A stretch of DNA of 64,000 bases from Paracoccus tibetensis (GCF_900102505.1 NZ_FMVT01000001.1:372001-436000), one strand, 5' to 3'. Shown: positions 9,230 through 19,884, numbered from the stretch's first letter. A program made the numbers and translations. The notes: generated by a model from the letters alone, not told the origin.

Positions 9230-10317
9230 GCGCCCCTCCGCGCGTCCATGAACCGGCGAAGGCTCTCCAGCACCCGCGTCACGCCCGCCTCGTCGCCCAC
9301 CGTGATCCGCAGCGCCTCGGGCAGGCCATAGCCCGTCACGCGGCGCACCAGGATGCCGTCCTCGCGCAGGGCCGCATCCGCCGCCCCGGCCATCTCCGCG
9401 CTCTCGAAGCGGGCCAGCACGAAATTGGCGAAGCTCTCGTCGCAGCCGAGGCCCATCTGCCGCAGCGAGTCGCGCATCCGCGCCCGCATCCGGGCGTTCA
9501 GCTCGGCGCAGGTTCGGGTGAAGGCGGTGTCGCGGATGGCTGCCTCGGCCGCCGCCATCTGCGCGTTCGAGAGGTTGAAGGGCTGGCGCACCCGGTTCAG
9601 CACGTCGATGATCTCGCGGCTCGCATAGCCCCACCCGATCCGCAGCCCGCCCAGCCCGTGGATCTTCGAGAAGGTCCGCGTCATCACGACGTTCGGATGC
9701 CGCCGCACGAGGCCCGCGCCGCCGTCGAAGCCCTCGACGAATTCTGCATAGGCGCCGTCATGGACCAGCAGCACATGGGCCGGCAGGCCAGCGGCGAGGC
9801 TCTCCAGCTCGTCCTCGGTCAGCATGGTGCCGGTGGGATTGGCGGGGTTGGCGATGAAGACGACGCGCGTGCGCTCGGTCACGGCAGCCTGGATCGCCTG
9901 CGGGTCCACCCGGCGCTCGGCCTCGGGCACGATGACCGGGCTCGCCCCCACCATCCGCGCGAGGATCGGGTACATCGAGAAGCCGTGCTCGGTCGAGATG
10001 ATCTCGTCGCCCGGCCCCGCATAGGCCTGCACGATGAACTGCAGCACCTCGTCCGAGCCGACGCCGCAGATGATCCGCTCGGCCTCCAGCCCATGCACCT
10101 CGGCAATGGCCGCCCGCAGCCCCGCGTGATCCGTCCCCGGATAGCGGTGCAGCTCGGCGCTGGAGGCGCGGAACGCCTCGGCCGCGCGCGGACTGCAGCC
10201 GAGCGGGTTCTCGTTGGAGGACAGCTTCAGCACGTCCTCGCGCCCTGCCAGCTTGCTCTCGCCGCTGACATAGAGCGCGATGTCCATGATGCCGGGCTGC
10301 ACGGTGATCTCGGTCAT
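9226..10317 (-). CDS. hisC: Histidinol-phosphate aminotransferase
   Basis: PLP-dependent class I/II aminotransferase of 363 residues that makes histidinol phosphate from imidazole-acetol phosphate; many members also act on aromatic amino acid precursors. NPANPTGT lies at 157-164. The PLP-binding lysine is Lys218 in TFSKIHGLGGLRIG. SSNENPLG at 33-40 is the N-terminal HisC block. Translational overlap with tyrC suggests that this copy may serve tyrosine/phenylalanine transamination as well as histidine synthesis. Confidence 0.95.
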   Translation of the reverse strand: MTEITVQPGIMDIALYVSGESKLAGREDVLKLSSNENPLGCSPRAAEAFRASSAELHRYPGTDHAGLRAAIAEVHGLEAERIICGVGSDEVLQFIVQAYAGPGDEIISTEHGFSMYPILARMVGASPVIVPEAERRVDPQAIQAAVTERTRVVFIANPANPTGTMLTEDELESLAAGLPAHVLLVHDGAYAEFVEGFDGGAGLVRRHPNVVMTRTFSKIHGLGGLRIGWGYASREIIDVLNRVRQPFNLSNAQMAAAEAAIRDTAFTRTCAELNARMRARMRDSLRQMGLGCDESFANFVLARFESAEMAGAADAALREDGILVRRVTGYGLPEALRITVGDEAGVTRVLESLRRFMDARRGA

Positions 10318-10400
10318 GGGCCTCTCCTTGCCTGCCGCCCGTTTAGTCGCCGCCTGCCGCCAAGAAAAGCGTCAAGACGGCGCGGATCTGCTTTGGTCGT

Positions 10401-10440
10401 CAAATATCCTCGGGGGGTCCGGGGGGCGAAGCGCCCCCGG
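10401..10440. repeat. GC-rich hairpin repeat, copy 1 (AAATATCC type)
   Basis: Begins with CAAATATCC, then a G-run, then a stem of GGGGGGC / GCGCCCCC. The same layout, with an A/T block next to alternating G and C runs, recurs at 46778-46825 and 59131-59186 in this window. It lies between the hisC ribosome site and the rpsD terminator. Confidence 0.65.
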
Positions 10441-10453
10441 CGTCGCGGGACGC

Positions 10454-10481
10454 AAAAGGGCCGCATCGACAGATGCGGCCC
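10454..10481 (-). terminator. Rho-independent terminator of rpsD
   Basis: A perfect 10-bp stem (10458-10467 pairs with 10472-10481) with a four-base loop is followed on the minus strand by TTTT. It lies 26 bases past the rpsD stop. Confidence 0.9.
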
Positions 10482-10507
10482 CCGAAGCGTGCGGCTGAGC
10501 GCAAAGA

Positions 10508-11128
10508 TCAGTTCTTCGCGTAGAATTCGACGACCAGGTTCGGCTCCATCTGCACGGCATAGGGAATGTCGCCGAGCGAGGGGGTGCGCACGAAGGTCGC
10601 GGTCATCTTGTTGTGGTCGGCGTCCAGGTAGTCCGGAACGTCACGCTCGGTCAGCGAAACGGCTTCCAGCACGATCGCCAACTGGCGCGAGCGCTCGCGG
10701 ATCGAGATGACGTCGCCTTCCTTGACCCGGTACGACGGGATGTTCACGCGCTGGCCGTTCACCTCGACATGGCCGTGGTTCACGAACTGGCGGGCGGCCC
10801 AGATGGTCGGCACGAACTTGGCGCGATAGACGACCGCGTCGAGGCGACGCTCCAGCAGGCCGACCAGCATCTCGCCGGTGTCGCCGCGCAGGCGCTCGGC
10901 CTCGGCATAGATGCGGCGGAACTGCTTCTCGGTCAGATCGCCATAGTAGCCCTTGAGCTTCTGCTTGGCGCGCAACTGCGTGCCGAAGTCCGACAGCTTG
11001 TTCTTGCGGCGCTGGCCGTGCTGGCCCGGGCCGTATTCGCGGCGGTTGACCGGCGACTTGGCGCGGCCCCAGATGTTCTCGCCCATGCGGCGGTCAAGCT
11101 TGTACTTGGCAGACGTGCGTTTCGTCAC
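10508..11128 (-). CDS. rpsD: 30S ribosomal protein S4
   Basis: Primary 16S rRNA-binding protein that nucleates 30S assembly. The 206-residue product is full length. It has the basic N-terminal region with [11 protein letters not shown] and the S4 RNA-binding domain ([14 protein letters not shown], then [21 protein letters not shown]). It is a single-gene unit with its own strong promoter (11241-11268) and terminator (10454-10481). The leader of about 100 bases could hold an autoregulatory site, but no known S4-binding structure was recognised. Confidence 0.98.
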   Translation of the reverse strand: MTKRTSAKYKLDRRMGENIWGRAKSPVNRREYGPGQHGQRRKNKLSDFGTQLRAKQKLKGYYGDLTEKQFRRIYAEAERLRGDTGEMLVGLLERRLDAVVYRAKFVPTIWAARQFVNHGHVEVNGQRVNIPSYRVKEGDVISIRERSRQLAIVLEAVSLTERDVPDYLDADHNKMTATFVRTPSLGDIPYAVQMEPNLVVEFYAKN

Positions 11129-11240
11129 GGCTGATCTCCTTCTTGCGTTTCAGAAGGGCGTTGTCCTTTAACCGTTCCCGTGAGGGCGCGGTCCGACAGG
11201 CTTCCCCTCGCGGGGTCCACCAACACCAATGAAGGTCGCG

Positions 11241-11268
11241 CTTATAGAGCCGGCAGCCCCCGAGTCAA
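11241..11268 (-). promoter_or_regulatory. Sigma-70 type promoter of rpsD
   Basis: On the minus strand TTGACT (11268-11263) and TATAAG (11246-11241) are separated by 16 bases. The -35 box overlaps the stop codon of the ROK regulator gene. Transcription should start near 11234, giving a leader of about 105 bases. Confidence 0.8.
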
Positions 11269-12440
11269 GCGCATTCCTCGGCCAGCCGCAGCGGCGCCTT
11301 GCTCCGGTCCAGCGCGCCGTCCGGCTGGAAGTGATGGGCCAGCGGCAGGCCGGCCGCGCCCAGCAGGCGCGCCGTCCGCCCGAGGCTTCCCTGGATCACC
11401 CGCGGGCGGTCGATGCCCGCCGCCGGCATCGCGGCCAGCGCCCGCGCCGTCGCCTCGGTCAACCGCGTGCGCGTCCGCGCCGGCATCGCCCCGTCGATCA
11501 CCGCCAGCGGCAGGTCGGCCAGCGCCGCCGAGGAGAGGACGGCGAAGGCCAGCGCCTCGGCGGCCTCGGCGATCCAGGCGCGCTCGATCTCGTCGGGGAC
11601 GCTCCAGCCCGAATCGTCGGGCGGCAGCGCGTGGCCGATGCGCCGCTCCAGCGCGGCGATGGCCGCGTGGTCCAGAAGCTGCCTGCCTCCCGGCACCGGC
11701 ATCGAGCCGAGCGCGCCGGCGTTTCGGGTCGGCCCGTGGCGCAGCGCGCCGTCCAGCACCAGGCCGCCGCCGGCGTAATGGGCGACATAGATGTGGATGA
11801 AGTCGCGCGGCAGGTCGGTGCGCCCGAAGATCAGCTCGGCCCCGCAGGCGGTGGTGGCGTCGTTCTCCAGATGCACGGGGAAGGGCAGCACGTCCGCCAG
11901 CCGGCCGGCAAGATCGAAGCCCTTCCAGTCCGCCATCTCGCGCCCCCAGTCCCACAGCCGGTAGGGTGTCGCGATCCCAAGCCCCATCACCCGTTCCCGC
12001 ATCGCGGGCGGCAGGCCGTCCAGGATCGTCTGCGCGCCCTGCCGCGCGAAGTCGAAGATGCGGCCGGGGGCGGGGTAGGGGTGGATCTCCTGCCGGTGCA
12101 GGCGGATCTGGCCGGCGAAATCCACCAGCGCCAGCTCCGCGAGGCGCCGGCCGATCTTGAGACCCAAAAACAGCGCCCCGTCCGGCGACAGCGCCAAGGG
12201 CGTCGTCGGCTGGCCGACCTTGCCGCGCACCACCTCGCCCGCGTCCAGAAGGCCCGCGGCGATCAGGCGGCGCGTCTGGTTGGTGATCGCCTGCGCGGAC
12301 AGGCCCGTGCGCAGCGCCAGGACGGCGCGGGGCATTGGGCCGTGGCGGCGGATCAGCGACAGGATGAGCCGCTCGTTCTGGCTGCATCCCTGGCGGGGAA
12401 TACCGCGTCCGCCACGGCTGTCTTGTGGCTTGGCTGGCAT
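11265..12440 (-). CDS. frcR: ROK-family transcriptional regulator, likely FrcR
   Basis: Product of 391 residues. A winged-helix DNA-binding region lies at about 20-85 (ERLILSLIRRHGPMPRAVLA). It is followed by a ROK sugar-binding core with the ENDATTACGAE pattern, where Asp corresponds to the catalytic base of ROK kinases. The usual ROK zinc cysteine cluster is absent. The gene is divergent from frcB, the arrangement known for the rhizobial fructose regulator, so it probably controls frcBCA through the intergenic inverted repeat at 12464-12476. The sugar specificity is inferred from the neighbours. Confidence 0.85.
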   Translation of the reverse strand: MPAKPQDSRGGRGIPRQGCSQNERLILSLIRRHGPMPRAVLALRTGLSAQAITNQTRRLIAAGLLDAGEVVRGKVGQPTTPLALSPDGALFLGLKIGRRLAELALVDFAGQIRLHRQEIHPYPAPGRIFDFARQGAQTILDGLPPAMRERVMGLGIATPYRLWDWGREMADWKGFDLAGRLADVLPFPVHLENDATTACGAELIFGRTDLPRDFIHIYVAHYAGGGLVLDGALRHGPTRNAGALGSMPVPGGRQLLDHAAIAALERRIGHALPPDDSGWSVPDEIERAWIAEAAEALAFAVLSSAALADLPLAVIDGAMPARTRTRLTEATARALAAMPAAGIDRPRVIQGSLGRTARLLGAAGLPLAHHFQPDGALDRSKAPLRLAEECA

Positions 12441-12463
12441 GGCGTCCTCCTCTGGCCGGCATT

Positions 12464-12488
12464 AATCAACATGATTGAGTTATTGACA
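12464..12488 (+). promoter_or_regulatory. Candidate operator and -35 box for frcBCA
   Basis: The inverted repeat AATCA-ACA-TGATT (12464-12476) lies just upstream of TTGACA (12483-12488). A -10 is weak (TTTTGT after 18 bases). It sits between the divergent frcR and frcB genes and is the best candidate for FrcR binding. Confidence 0.45.
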
Positions 12489-12559
12489 AGCGGAATGTGA
12501 AAATGGTTTTGTCTTCGGCAAGGCGGGACGAGGACCCGCCGTTCAGGAGGAGAGATCAC

Positions 12560-13588
12560 GTGAAGATCACAACCGTTTTCCGCGCATCCGCCGCGGTGTC
12601 CGCCCTTGCCCTCTCGATCGGCGCCGCGCAGGCGCAAGAGCCGGTCCGGGCCTGCTTGATCACCAAGACCGACATCAACCCGTTCTTCGTGAAGATGAAG
12701 GAAGGTGCGACCGCCAAGGCGGCCGAGCTGGGCGTCGAGCTGCTGACCTTTGCCGGCCGCATCGACGGCGATCACGAGACGCAGCAGCAGGCCGTCGAAA
12801 GCTGCATCGCCGCCGGGGTGAAGGGCATCCTGGTCACCGCCTCGGACACCAAGGCCATCGTCGATCCGCTGAGCCAAGCGCGTGACGCGGGCATTCTGGT
12901 CATCGCGCTCGACACGCCGCTGGACCCGATCGACGCGGCCGACGCGACCTTCGCCACCGACAACCGCGAGGCTGGGCGCCTGATCGGGGCCTGGGCCGCC
13001 GGCACGATGGGCGATGCCGCGGCCGAGGCCCGCATCGCGCTGCTGAACCTGTCCGCCAGCAACCCCTCGGTCGACGTCCTGAGGAACCAAGGCTTCCTCG
13101 AGGGCTTCGGCATCGATGTTGGCAATCCCGACGTGATGGGCGACGAGACCGACCCGCGCATCGTCGGCGGCGAGGTCACCTCGGGCAACGAGGAAGGCGG
13201 CCGCGAGGCGATGGAGGCGCTGCTGCAGCGCGATCCGTCCATCAACCTCGTCTACACCATCAACGAGCCCGCCGCGGCCGGCGCCTACGAGGCGCTGCGG
13301 TCCTTCGGGCGCGAGAATGACGTGACCATCGTCTCGGTCGATGGCGGCTGCCCGGGCGTCCAGAACGTCCAGGAAGGCGTGATCGGCGCGACCTCGCAGC
13401 AATACCCGCTGCTGATGGCCTCGCAGGGGATCGAGGCCATCGCGGCCTTCGCCGCCGACGGGACCATGCCCGAGACGACCGAGGGCCTCGACTTCACCGA
13501 TACCGGCGTCGCGCTGGTGACGGGCGAGGCCGTCGAGGGCGTCGAGTCGATCAGCGTCGAGGAAGGCCTCGAGCGCTGCTGGGGCTGA
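12560..13588 (+). CDS. frcB: Fructose ABC transporter, periplasmic binding protein
   Basis: Product of 342 residues from a GTG start with AGGAGG nine bases upstream (12545-12550). A cleavable signal peptide ends at AQA (about residue 25). The mature protein is a type I periplasmic sugar-binding fold. It closely resembles rhizobial FrcB as I recall it: [19 protein letters not shown] at the start, [20 protein letters not shown], and ERCWG at the end. It delivers fructose (possibly ribose or mannose) to FrcC. First gene of frcBCA; a strong hairpin follows at 13604-13626. Confidence 0.92.
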   Translation: MKITTVFRASAAVSALALSIGAAQAQEPVRACLITKTDINPFFVKMKEGATAKAAELGVELLTFAGRIDGDHETQQQAVESCIAAGVKGILVTASDTKAIVDPLSQARDAGILVIALDTPLDPIDAADATFATDNREAGRLIGAWAAGTMGDAAAEARIALLNLSASNPSVDVLRNQGFLEGFGIDVGNPDVMGDETDPRIVGGEVTSGNEEGGREAMEALLQRDPSINLVYTINEPAAAGAYEALRSFGRENDVTIVSVDGGCPGVQNVQEGVIGATSQQYPLLMASQGIEAIAAFAADGTMPETTEGLDFTDTGVALVTGEAVEGVESISVEEGLERCWG

Positions 13589-13603
13589 TCCTCACCTAGA
13601 ACG

Positions 13604-13626
13604 GGAAGGGCGCGTGGCGCCCTTCC
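13604..13626 (+). promoter_or_regulatory. Intercistronic hairpin between frcB and frcC
   Basis: A perfect 10-bp stem (13604-13613 with 13617-13626) and three-base loop, with no T-run after it. Such hairpins commonly protect the 3' end of the binding-protein message and raise its level over the membrane genes. Confidence 0.7.
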
Positions 13627-13650
13627 ACCAGTCCCCCGACGGAGAAGCCG

Positions 13651-14699
13651 ATGTCCGACACCCCCGATCCCGTGGTCCCCCGATCCGGCGAGACCGTCGC
13701 CAGTTTCGAGCATTCTGGCCGCAGCCCATTGCAAAAGCTTCAGCATTTCCTGCACCAGTTTCCGACGATGGTGCCGGTCATCGTGCTGATCCTGTCGGTG
13801 ATCGCCTTCGGGCTGATCTCGCCCAACTTCTTCTCGGCCTTCAACCTGTCGCTGATCCTGCAGCAGGTCGCCGTGGTCGGCACGCTGGCGGCGGCGCAGT
13901 CGCTGGTCATCCTGACCGCCGGCATCGACCTGTCGGTCGGCGCGGTCATGGTGCTGATCTCGGTCGTCATGGGCAACCTGGCGGTGAACTACGGCGTCCC
14001 GGTGCCGATCGCCATTTTCATCGGCCTCGGCTGCGGGGCGGCCACGGGCGCGCTGAACGGGCTTCTGGTCACGCGGCTGAAGCTGCCGCCCTTCATCACG
14101 ACGCTCGGGACGTGGAATATCTTCCTGGCGTTGAATTATTACCTCTCGGCGCGCGAGACGATCCGCAGCCAGACGCTGGACGCCGAGGCGCCGCTGCTGA
14201 AGTTCTTCGGCACCCGCTTCGAGATCGGCGGCGCCGTCCTTACCTACGGCGTCGTGCTGATGCTGGTCGTCTTCGCCGTGCTCTACTACGCGCTCTACAA
14301 GACGGCCTGGGGGCGGCGGGTCTATGCGGTGGGCGACGATCCCGAGGCTGCGGCACTGGCCGGGATCCAGACCAAGCGGGTGCTGATGTCCGTCTACGTC
14401 GTCGCTGGCATCATCTGCGGCCTGGCGGCCTGGTCCTCGATCGGGCGCGTCGGCTCGGTCAGCCCGACCTCGTTCTTCGAATCGAACCTTGAATCGATCA
14501 CGGCCGTGGTGATCGGGGGGATCTCGCTCTTCGGCGGGCGCGGCTCGATCCTCGGGCCGCTGATCGGGGCGCTGATCGTGGGCGTCTTCAACTCGGGCCT
14601 CCGCCTCGCCGGGGTGGACGTGCTCTGGCAACTCTTCGCGACGGGCTGGCTCATCATCCTGGCCGTGGCCATCGACCAGTGGATCCGAAAGGTGTCGTC

Positions 14700-14703
<4 letters not shown>
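13651..14703 (+). CDS. frcC: Fructose ABC transporter, permease
   Basis: Product of 350 residues with a polar N-terminal 45 residues and about eight to ten membrane helices. It carries the RbsC-type pattern LVILTAGIDLSVGA and, near the C-terminus, GGISLFGGRGSILGPLIGALI. The sequence LKLPPFITTLGTWNIF matches FrcC as I recall it. It forms the inner-membrane channel of the importer. Its stop overlaps the frcA start (ATGA at 14700). Confidence 0.92.
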
Positions 14704-15473
<770 letters not shown>

Positions 15474-15488
15474 GGCGTCCCGCGGTGG

Positions 15489-15508
15489 CCGGGGGGCCGG
15501 CCCCCCGG
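15489..15508. terminator. GC-rich palindrome between frcA and the MFS gene
   Basis: A 20-base perfect palindrome of C and G runs, followed by another C-run, lies between two convergent genes. It could stop transcription from both sides, but there is no T-tract. It resembles the GC part of the other hairpin repeats in the window. Confidence 0.4.
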
Positions 15509-15525
15509 ACCCCCCGCGGCCGCGC

Positions 15526-16746
15526 CTAGTCGCGCAGCTTCCGCATCAGGACCCAGGCCAGGGCCGAGCAGATCAGCGTCGCCGTCACCGCCGGGATGGC
15601 GGTGCCGTTGTAAAGCAGCCCGATGGGCGCCGCGATCACCACCGCGGCAAGCGTCGAGATGGCCGCGATGACGGACGCCGCCATGCCGGCGATATGGCCC
15701 ATCCGCTCCAGCGCCAGCGCGTTGAGGTTGCCGAAGGTCACGCCGGCCATGAAGAAGACGCTGGTCGCCCAGAAGAAGAAGACCGGGAAGCGCAGCGCCT
15801 CGGGCAGCACGCCCGTCAGCATCAGGACCAGCGTCACCGCCGAAACGACCGTCTGCATGATGTAGGCCCATTTGGCGATGCGGCGCATGCCGAAGCGGAT
15901 CACGAAGGTCGCGTTCAGCACCGTGCCGCTGCCGGACAGAAGCGCCATCAGCGCGAACCACAGGTGGAAGTTCTCGCCCTTGCCGTAGGTCTCGCCGAAG
16001 AGCTGCTGGGCCGAGGACAGAAGGCCGAACATCTGTCCGAAGCCGAGCGTCAGGATCACCGTCGCCAGCATCACCTGCCGGTCCGACAGCACCTCGCGGG
16101 CCGAGGCGGCAAGACTGCCGATGCGCAGCGGGCGGCGCGCCTCGGGGGCGAGGGTCTCGTCCTGGCGCAGGTTCAGCCAGGTCGCGGCGATCAGGGCAAA
16201 GGCGATGAAGGCCCAGAAGACGCCGTGCCAGCCCGCGAACGAGATGATGCCGGCGCCGAGCGTCGGAGCGATCGCCGGGATCATGATGAAGATCATCATC
16301 ACGAAGCTGGTGATCCGCGCCATCTCGCGCCCCTCGTAGAGGTCGCGCACCAGCGCCACGCCCACGATGCGCGGCGCTGCGGCACCCAGGCCCTGCACGA
16401 AGCGCGCCACCAGCAGCAGCTCGAGCGAGTCGGCCTGGATCGCCGCGACGGCGCCGATCAGGTAGATCACGAAGCCGATGTTGATCGCGCGCTTGCGGCC
16501 GATCGCATCCGAGATGGGTCCCGCGAACAGCGTGCCCAGCCCCATCCCGGCCATAAAGGCCGTCAGGATCAGCTGGGCGCGGTTGACGTTCTCGGGCGTC
16601 AGTTCGACGGCGATGTCCGGCAGGGCCGGCAGCATCGCGTCGATCGAGAAGGCGATGGTGGCGAAGAGGAAGGCCAGCATCGCGATGAATTCGGGAAGCG
16701 GCAGGCGGCGCGGCTGCGCCGGGGCGGCATAGGCAATGTCGGACAT
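15526..16746 (-). CDS. MFS drug-resistance transporter, Bcr/CflA type
   Basis: Product of 406 residues with about 12 hydrophobic segments. It has the MFS motif GPISDAIGRKRA after helix 2 and the Bcr/CflA-like pattern QGLGAAAPRIVGVALVRDLYEG. Proton-driven efflux of a small molecule across the inner membrane is likely, substrate unknown. An ATG at 16746 gives a normal N-terminus; one at 16788 would add 14 polar residues. Neither has a clear ribosome site. The gene follows the FrnE-like oxidoreductase gene by 63 bases. Confidence 0.85.
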   Translation of the reverse strand: MSDIAYAAPAQPRRLPLPEFIAMLAFLFATIAFSIDAMLPALPDIAVELTPENVNRAQLILTAFMAGMGLGTLFAGPISDAIGRKRAINIGFVIYLIGAVAAIQADSLELLLVARFVQGLGAAAPRIVGVALVRDLYEGREMARITSFVMMIFIMIPAIAPTLGAGIISFAGWHGVFWAFIAFALIAATWLNLRQDETLAPEARRPLRIGSLAASAREVLSDRQVMLATVILTLGFGQMFGLLSSAQQLFGETYGKGENFHLWFALMALLSGSGTVLNATFVIRFGMRRIAKWAYIMQTVVSAVTLVLMLTGVLPEALRFPVFFFWATSVFFMAGVTFGNLNALALERMGHIAGMAASVIAAISTLAAVVIAAPIGLLYNGTAIPAVTATLICSALAWVLMRKLRD

Positions 16747-16809
16747 GAGGGGATCACCGATCGGTTCAGACCGGAGACATAGGCTCAAATTGCAGACTGT
16801 GCAAGTCCG

Positions 16810-17433
16810 TCAGCCGCGGGAGGCCGAAATCTCGTCGATGACCTGCTGCCAGAGGCTCGCCGGTTGCGCGCCGGTCACGGCATGGGCGTCCGCCACGATG
16901 AAGGTCGGGACCGAGGTGATGCCCCGCTCGCGCGCGTGTTGCTCGCGCGTCAGGACCTCGGCGCGGTCCGCGTCGCTGGCGAGCAGCCGCAGGATCATGG
17001 CCTCGTCCATCCCGGCGCCGGCGCCGATGCGGGCGAGGGTCTCGGGCTGGCCGATGTCCTGCGCCTCTTGCCAATGCGCGCGCATCAGCCCGGACATGAC
17101 CCGGCTCTGCACCCCCTCGAGCCCGGCCCAGTGCATCAGGCGGTGGGCGTTCAGCGTGTTCGGCTCGCGCGGCGAGGGGTTCATCACCAAGCCCAGTTCG
17201 GCGGCGCGCCTGGCGACGGCGCGCGAGGCGTCTTCGGCCCGCGCGCCGAGGGCCGCGCGCAGATGCTCGATCCGGTCGGCGCCGTAGGCCGGCAGCTGCG
17301 GGTTCAGGCGAAAGGGGTGCCAGGCGATCAGGAAGCCATGGTCTGGCCGGCTCTCGAGCGCGCGGTCCAGCTCGAGCTTGCCGATGAGGCACCAAGGGCA
17401 GACGGGATCGGCGAAGATGTCGAGGCGGGTCAT
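16810..17433 (-). CDS. DsbA-family (FrnE-like) thiol oxidoreductase
   Basis: Product of 207 residues with the active-site pair Cys12-Pro-Trp-Cys15 and no signal peptide, so it is cytoplasmic. The thioredoxin fold with helical insertion, the cis-proline block GITSVPTFI and the NPSPREPNTLNAHRL region match the FrnE/2-hydroxychromene-2-carboxylate isomerase-like group. It probably handles protein or small-molecule disulfides. It lies upstream of the MFS gene on the same strand; no pathway is evident. Confidence 0.9.
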   Translation of the reverse strand: MTRLDIFADPVCPWCLIGKLELDRALESRPDHGFLIAWHPFRLNPQLPAYGADRIEHLRAALGARAEDASRAVARRAAELGLVMNPSPREPNTLNAHRLMHWAGLEGVQSRVMSGLMRAHWQEAQDIGQPETLARIGAGAGMDEAMILRLLASDADRAEVLTREQHARERGITSVPTFIVADAHAVTGAQPASLWQQVIDEISASRG

Positions 17434-17470
17434 GGCAGCTCCTTCCGGCGGCAGGCAGGGGGCTTCATGC

Positions 17471-17501
17471 CAAAGAAAAACGGCCCGTGCAAACGGGCCG
17501 T
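17471..17501 (-). terminator. Rho-independent terminator of the cold-shock gene
   Basis: A 9-bp stem (17480-17488 with 17493-17501) with a GCAA-type loop, followed on the minus strand by TTTTCTTTG, 25 bases past the csp stop. Confidence 0.9.
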
Positions 17502-17525
17502 CAGCGCGCGCCTTGAGGCGTCAGA

Positions 17526-17732
17526 TCAGAGCAGCTTCAGGTCGCTGGCCGAGGCGCGGCCGTCGCGGCCCGACTGCAGCTCGTAGGCGATCTTCTGGTT
17601 GTCCTGCAGGCCGGTCAGTCCGGCACGCTCGACCGCCGAGATGTGCACGAAGATGTCCTTGCCGCCGTCGTCAGGCGCGATGAAGCCGTAACCCTTGGTC
17701 GAATTGAACCACTTTACCGTACCGGTCGCCAT
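17526..17732 (-). CDS. cspA: Cold-shock protein (CspA family)
   Basis: Product of 68 residues, a complete single OB-fold domain with the RNA-binding motifs KGYGFIAP and DIFVHISA. It acts as an RNA chaperone. The ATG at 17732 is preceded by AAGGAGAG. An upstream in-frame ATG at 17843 would add 37 residues unlike any CspA and is rejected. The roughly 200 bases upstream are gene-free and could include a long cold-sensing leader. Confidence 0.96.
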   Translation of the reverse strand: MATGTVKWFNSTKGYGFIAPDDGGKDIFVHISAVERAGLTGLQDNQKIAYELQSGRDGRASASDLKLL

Positions 17733-17869
17733 AACCGTTCTCTCCTTCAAGTCATCCGGGCGCAGGATTGCGCCTGGCCGTGCAGCCCGCTTTCGGTCTT
17801 CCGGCTGCCCGTCGAAGGGAGGCGGTAGAAAGTCTTCGCTCACGCAGATGAGAGGATGACCGAATCGCT

Positions 17870-17902
17870 AAAAAAGGCAAGCGGGAACTCATGCAGGCTT
17901 GC
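17870..17902 (-). terminator. Possible terminator of thrS
   Basis: GCTTGC (17897-17902) can pair with GCAAGC (17877-17882), and the minus strand then runs into TTTTTT (17875-17870). The loop is long (14 bases), so the call is tentative. It lies 36 bases past the thrS stop. Confidence 0.4.
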
Positions 17903-17937
17903 GCCCGCATGTAACGGCCAAATGACATCGGCAAATT

Positions 17938-19884
17938 TCAGCGCAGGTCCGGCGGAGTCGCCTCTAACGCCAGCATCTGCACGGCCTCGGCGAGGCTGTG
18001 GGTGCGGCTGCCCTGCTGGTCGAGACGGCGGATCGAGACGGTGCGCTCCTCGACTTCCTTCATGCCGATGGCAAGGATCGCGGGCACCTTTCCGACGGAA
18101 TGCTCGCGGACCTTGTAGTTGATCTTCTCGTTGCGCGTGTCCGCCTCGGCCCGGATGCCGGCAGCACGCAGCATCTCGACGACCTCGTGCACATAGCCGT
18201 CCGCGTCCGAGACGATGGAGGCGACGACCACCTGCCGCGGGGCCAGCCAGAAGGGCAGCTTGCCGGCGCTGTTCTCGATCAGGATGCCGATGAACCGCTC
18301 GAAACTACCCAGCACCGCGCGGTGCAGCATGATCGGGCGGTGCTTGTGGCCGTCCTGTCCGACATATTCCGCGTCCAGCCGCTCGGGCAGGTTCGGGTCC
18401 ACCTGCAACGTGCCGCATTGCCAGTCGCGGCCAATGGCGTCGGTCAGCACGAATTCCAGCTTCGGCCCGTAGAAGGCGCCCTCACCGGGGAAGATGGTGA
18501 AGTCATGGCCCGCCGCCTTGCAGGCGTTCCCAAGCGCCGCCTCGGTCCGGTCCCAGCTTTCCTCGGACCCGATGCGCTTCTCGGGGCGCGTCGACAGCTT
18601 GATGCGCCACCTCTCGAAGCCCAGATCGGCATAGACCGAGGACAGCAGGTCGATGAACTTCTTCGTCTCGGCCTCGATCTGCGCCTCGGTGCAGAAGATA
18701 TGCGCGTCGTCCTGCGTGAAGCCGCGCACGCGCATGATGCCGTGCAGCGCGCCCGAGGGCTCGTAGCGGTTGCAGGACCCGAACTCGGCCATGCGCAGGG
18801 GCAGATCACGATAGGACTTGAGGCCGTGGTTGAAGACCTGCACGTGGCAGGGGCAGTTCATCGGCTTCAGCGCGTTGATGGTCTTGGTCTTGGCGTGCTC
18901 CTCGTCCACTTCGACGATGAACATGTTCTCCTGGTAGTTTTCCCAGTGGCCCGACTCTTCCCACAGCTTGCGGCTGACGACCTGCGGGGTGTTCACCTCG
19001 ACATAGCCGTCCGCGCGCTGGCGGCGGCGCATGTAGTCCTGCAGCGCGACATAGATGTTCCAGCCGTTGGGGTGCCAGAAGATCTGGCCGGGCGCCTCTT
19101 CCTGCATGTGGAACAGGTCCATCTCGCGGCCCAGCTTGCGGTGGTCGCGCTTGGCGGCCTCTTCCAGCATGGTCATGTGCGCCTTCAACTCGTCGCGCGA
19201 GCGGAAGGCGACGCCGTAGATGCGCTGCAGCATCGGCCGCGTGGCGTCGCCGAGCCAGTAGGCGCCGGCGATGTGGGTCAGCTTGAAGGCGTCGGCGGGC
19301 AGTTGCCCCGTCGATTGCAGATGCGGGCCGCGGCAGAGGTCCTGCCAATCCCCGTGCCAGTACATCCGCAGATCCTCCCCCTCGGGGATGCGGTCGATCA
19401 GCTCCAGCTTGAAGGGCTCGCCTGCGGCCTCGTAATGGGCGATGGCGCGGGCGCGGTCCCAGACCTCGGTGCGGACGGGCTCGCGGGCGTTGATGATCTC
19501 CTTCATCTTCGCCTCGATGGCGCCCAGATCCTCGGGAGTGAAGGGCTCGGCGCGGTCGAAGTCGTAGAACCAGCCGTAGTCGCGCACCGGGCCGATGGTG
19601 ACCTTCACGTCCGGCCAGATCTCCTGCACGGCGCGGGCCATGACATGGGCGAAGTCGTGGCGGATCAGCTCGAGCGCAGGGGCCTCGTCCTTCAGCGTGT
19701 GGATGGCGATGGCGCCGCTGGCCTCGATGGGCCAGGCGAGGTCGATGTGCCGGCCGTCGAGGCTGGCCGAGATGGCGCGCTTGGCGAGGCTGGGCGCGAT
19801 GCTCTGCGCGACCTCGGCGGCGGTGATGCCGGCGGGATAGTCGCGCGCGTTGCCATCGGGGAAGGTCAGGGAAATCTGGGACAT
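17938..19884 (-). CDS. thrS: Threonyl-tRNA synthetase
   Basis: Class II synthetase of 648 residues that charges tRNA-Thr. In order: an N-terminal TGS domain ([11 protein letters not shown]), a SAD editing domain ([14 protein letters not shown] with the HxxxH-type zinc/editing motif), and a catalytic core with motif 2 ([20 protein letters not shown]) and the zinc-binding [11 protein letters not shown]. The C-terminal anticodon-binding domain starts near [12 protein letters not shown]. The ATG at 19884 has GAGGAGGA upstream. A longer frame to 20040 exists but its extra residues are not ThrS-like. Confidence 0.98.
   Translation of the reverse strand: MSQISLTFPDGNARDYPAGITAAEVAQSIAPSLAKRAISASLDGRHIDLAWPIEASGAIAIHTLKDEAPALELIRHDFAHVMARAVQEIWPDVKVTIGPVRDYGWFYDFDRAEPFTPEDLGAIEAKMKEIINAREPVRTEVWDRARAIAHYEAAGEPFKLELIDRIPEGEDLRMYWHGDWQDLCRGPHLQSTGQLPADAFKLTHIAGAYWLGDATRPMLQRIYGVAFRSRDELKAHMTMLEEAAKRDHRKLGREMDLFHMQEEAPGQIFWHPNGWNIYVALQDYMRRRQRADGYVEVNTPQVVSRKLWEESGHWENYQENMFIVEVDEEHAKTKTINALKPMNCPCHVQVFNHGLKSYRDLPLRMAEFGSCNRYEPSGALHGIMRVRGFTQDDAHIFCTEAQIEAETKKFIDLLSSVYADLGFERWRIKLSTRPEKRIGSEESWDRTEAALGNACKAAGHDFTIFPGEGAFYGPKLEFVLTDAIGRDWQCGTLQVDPNLPERLDAEYVGQDGHKHRPIMLHRAVLGSFERFIGILIENSAGKLPFWLAPRQVVVASIVSDADGYVHEVVEMLRAAGIRAEADTRNEKINYKVREHSVGKVPAILAIGMKEVEERTVSIRRLDQQGSRTHSLAEAVQMLALEATPPDLR

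Noticed and set aside
17733..17843. Longer cold-shock protein starting at 17843
   Set aside because: The added 37 residues are Pro/Arg-rich and unlike any CspA; the ATG at 17732 has a strong ribosome site.
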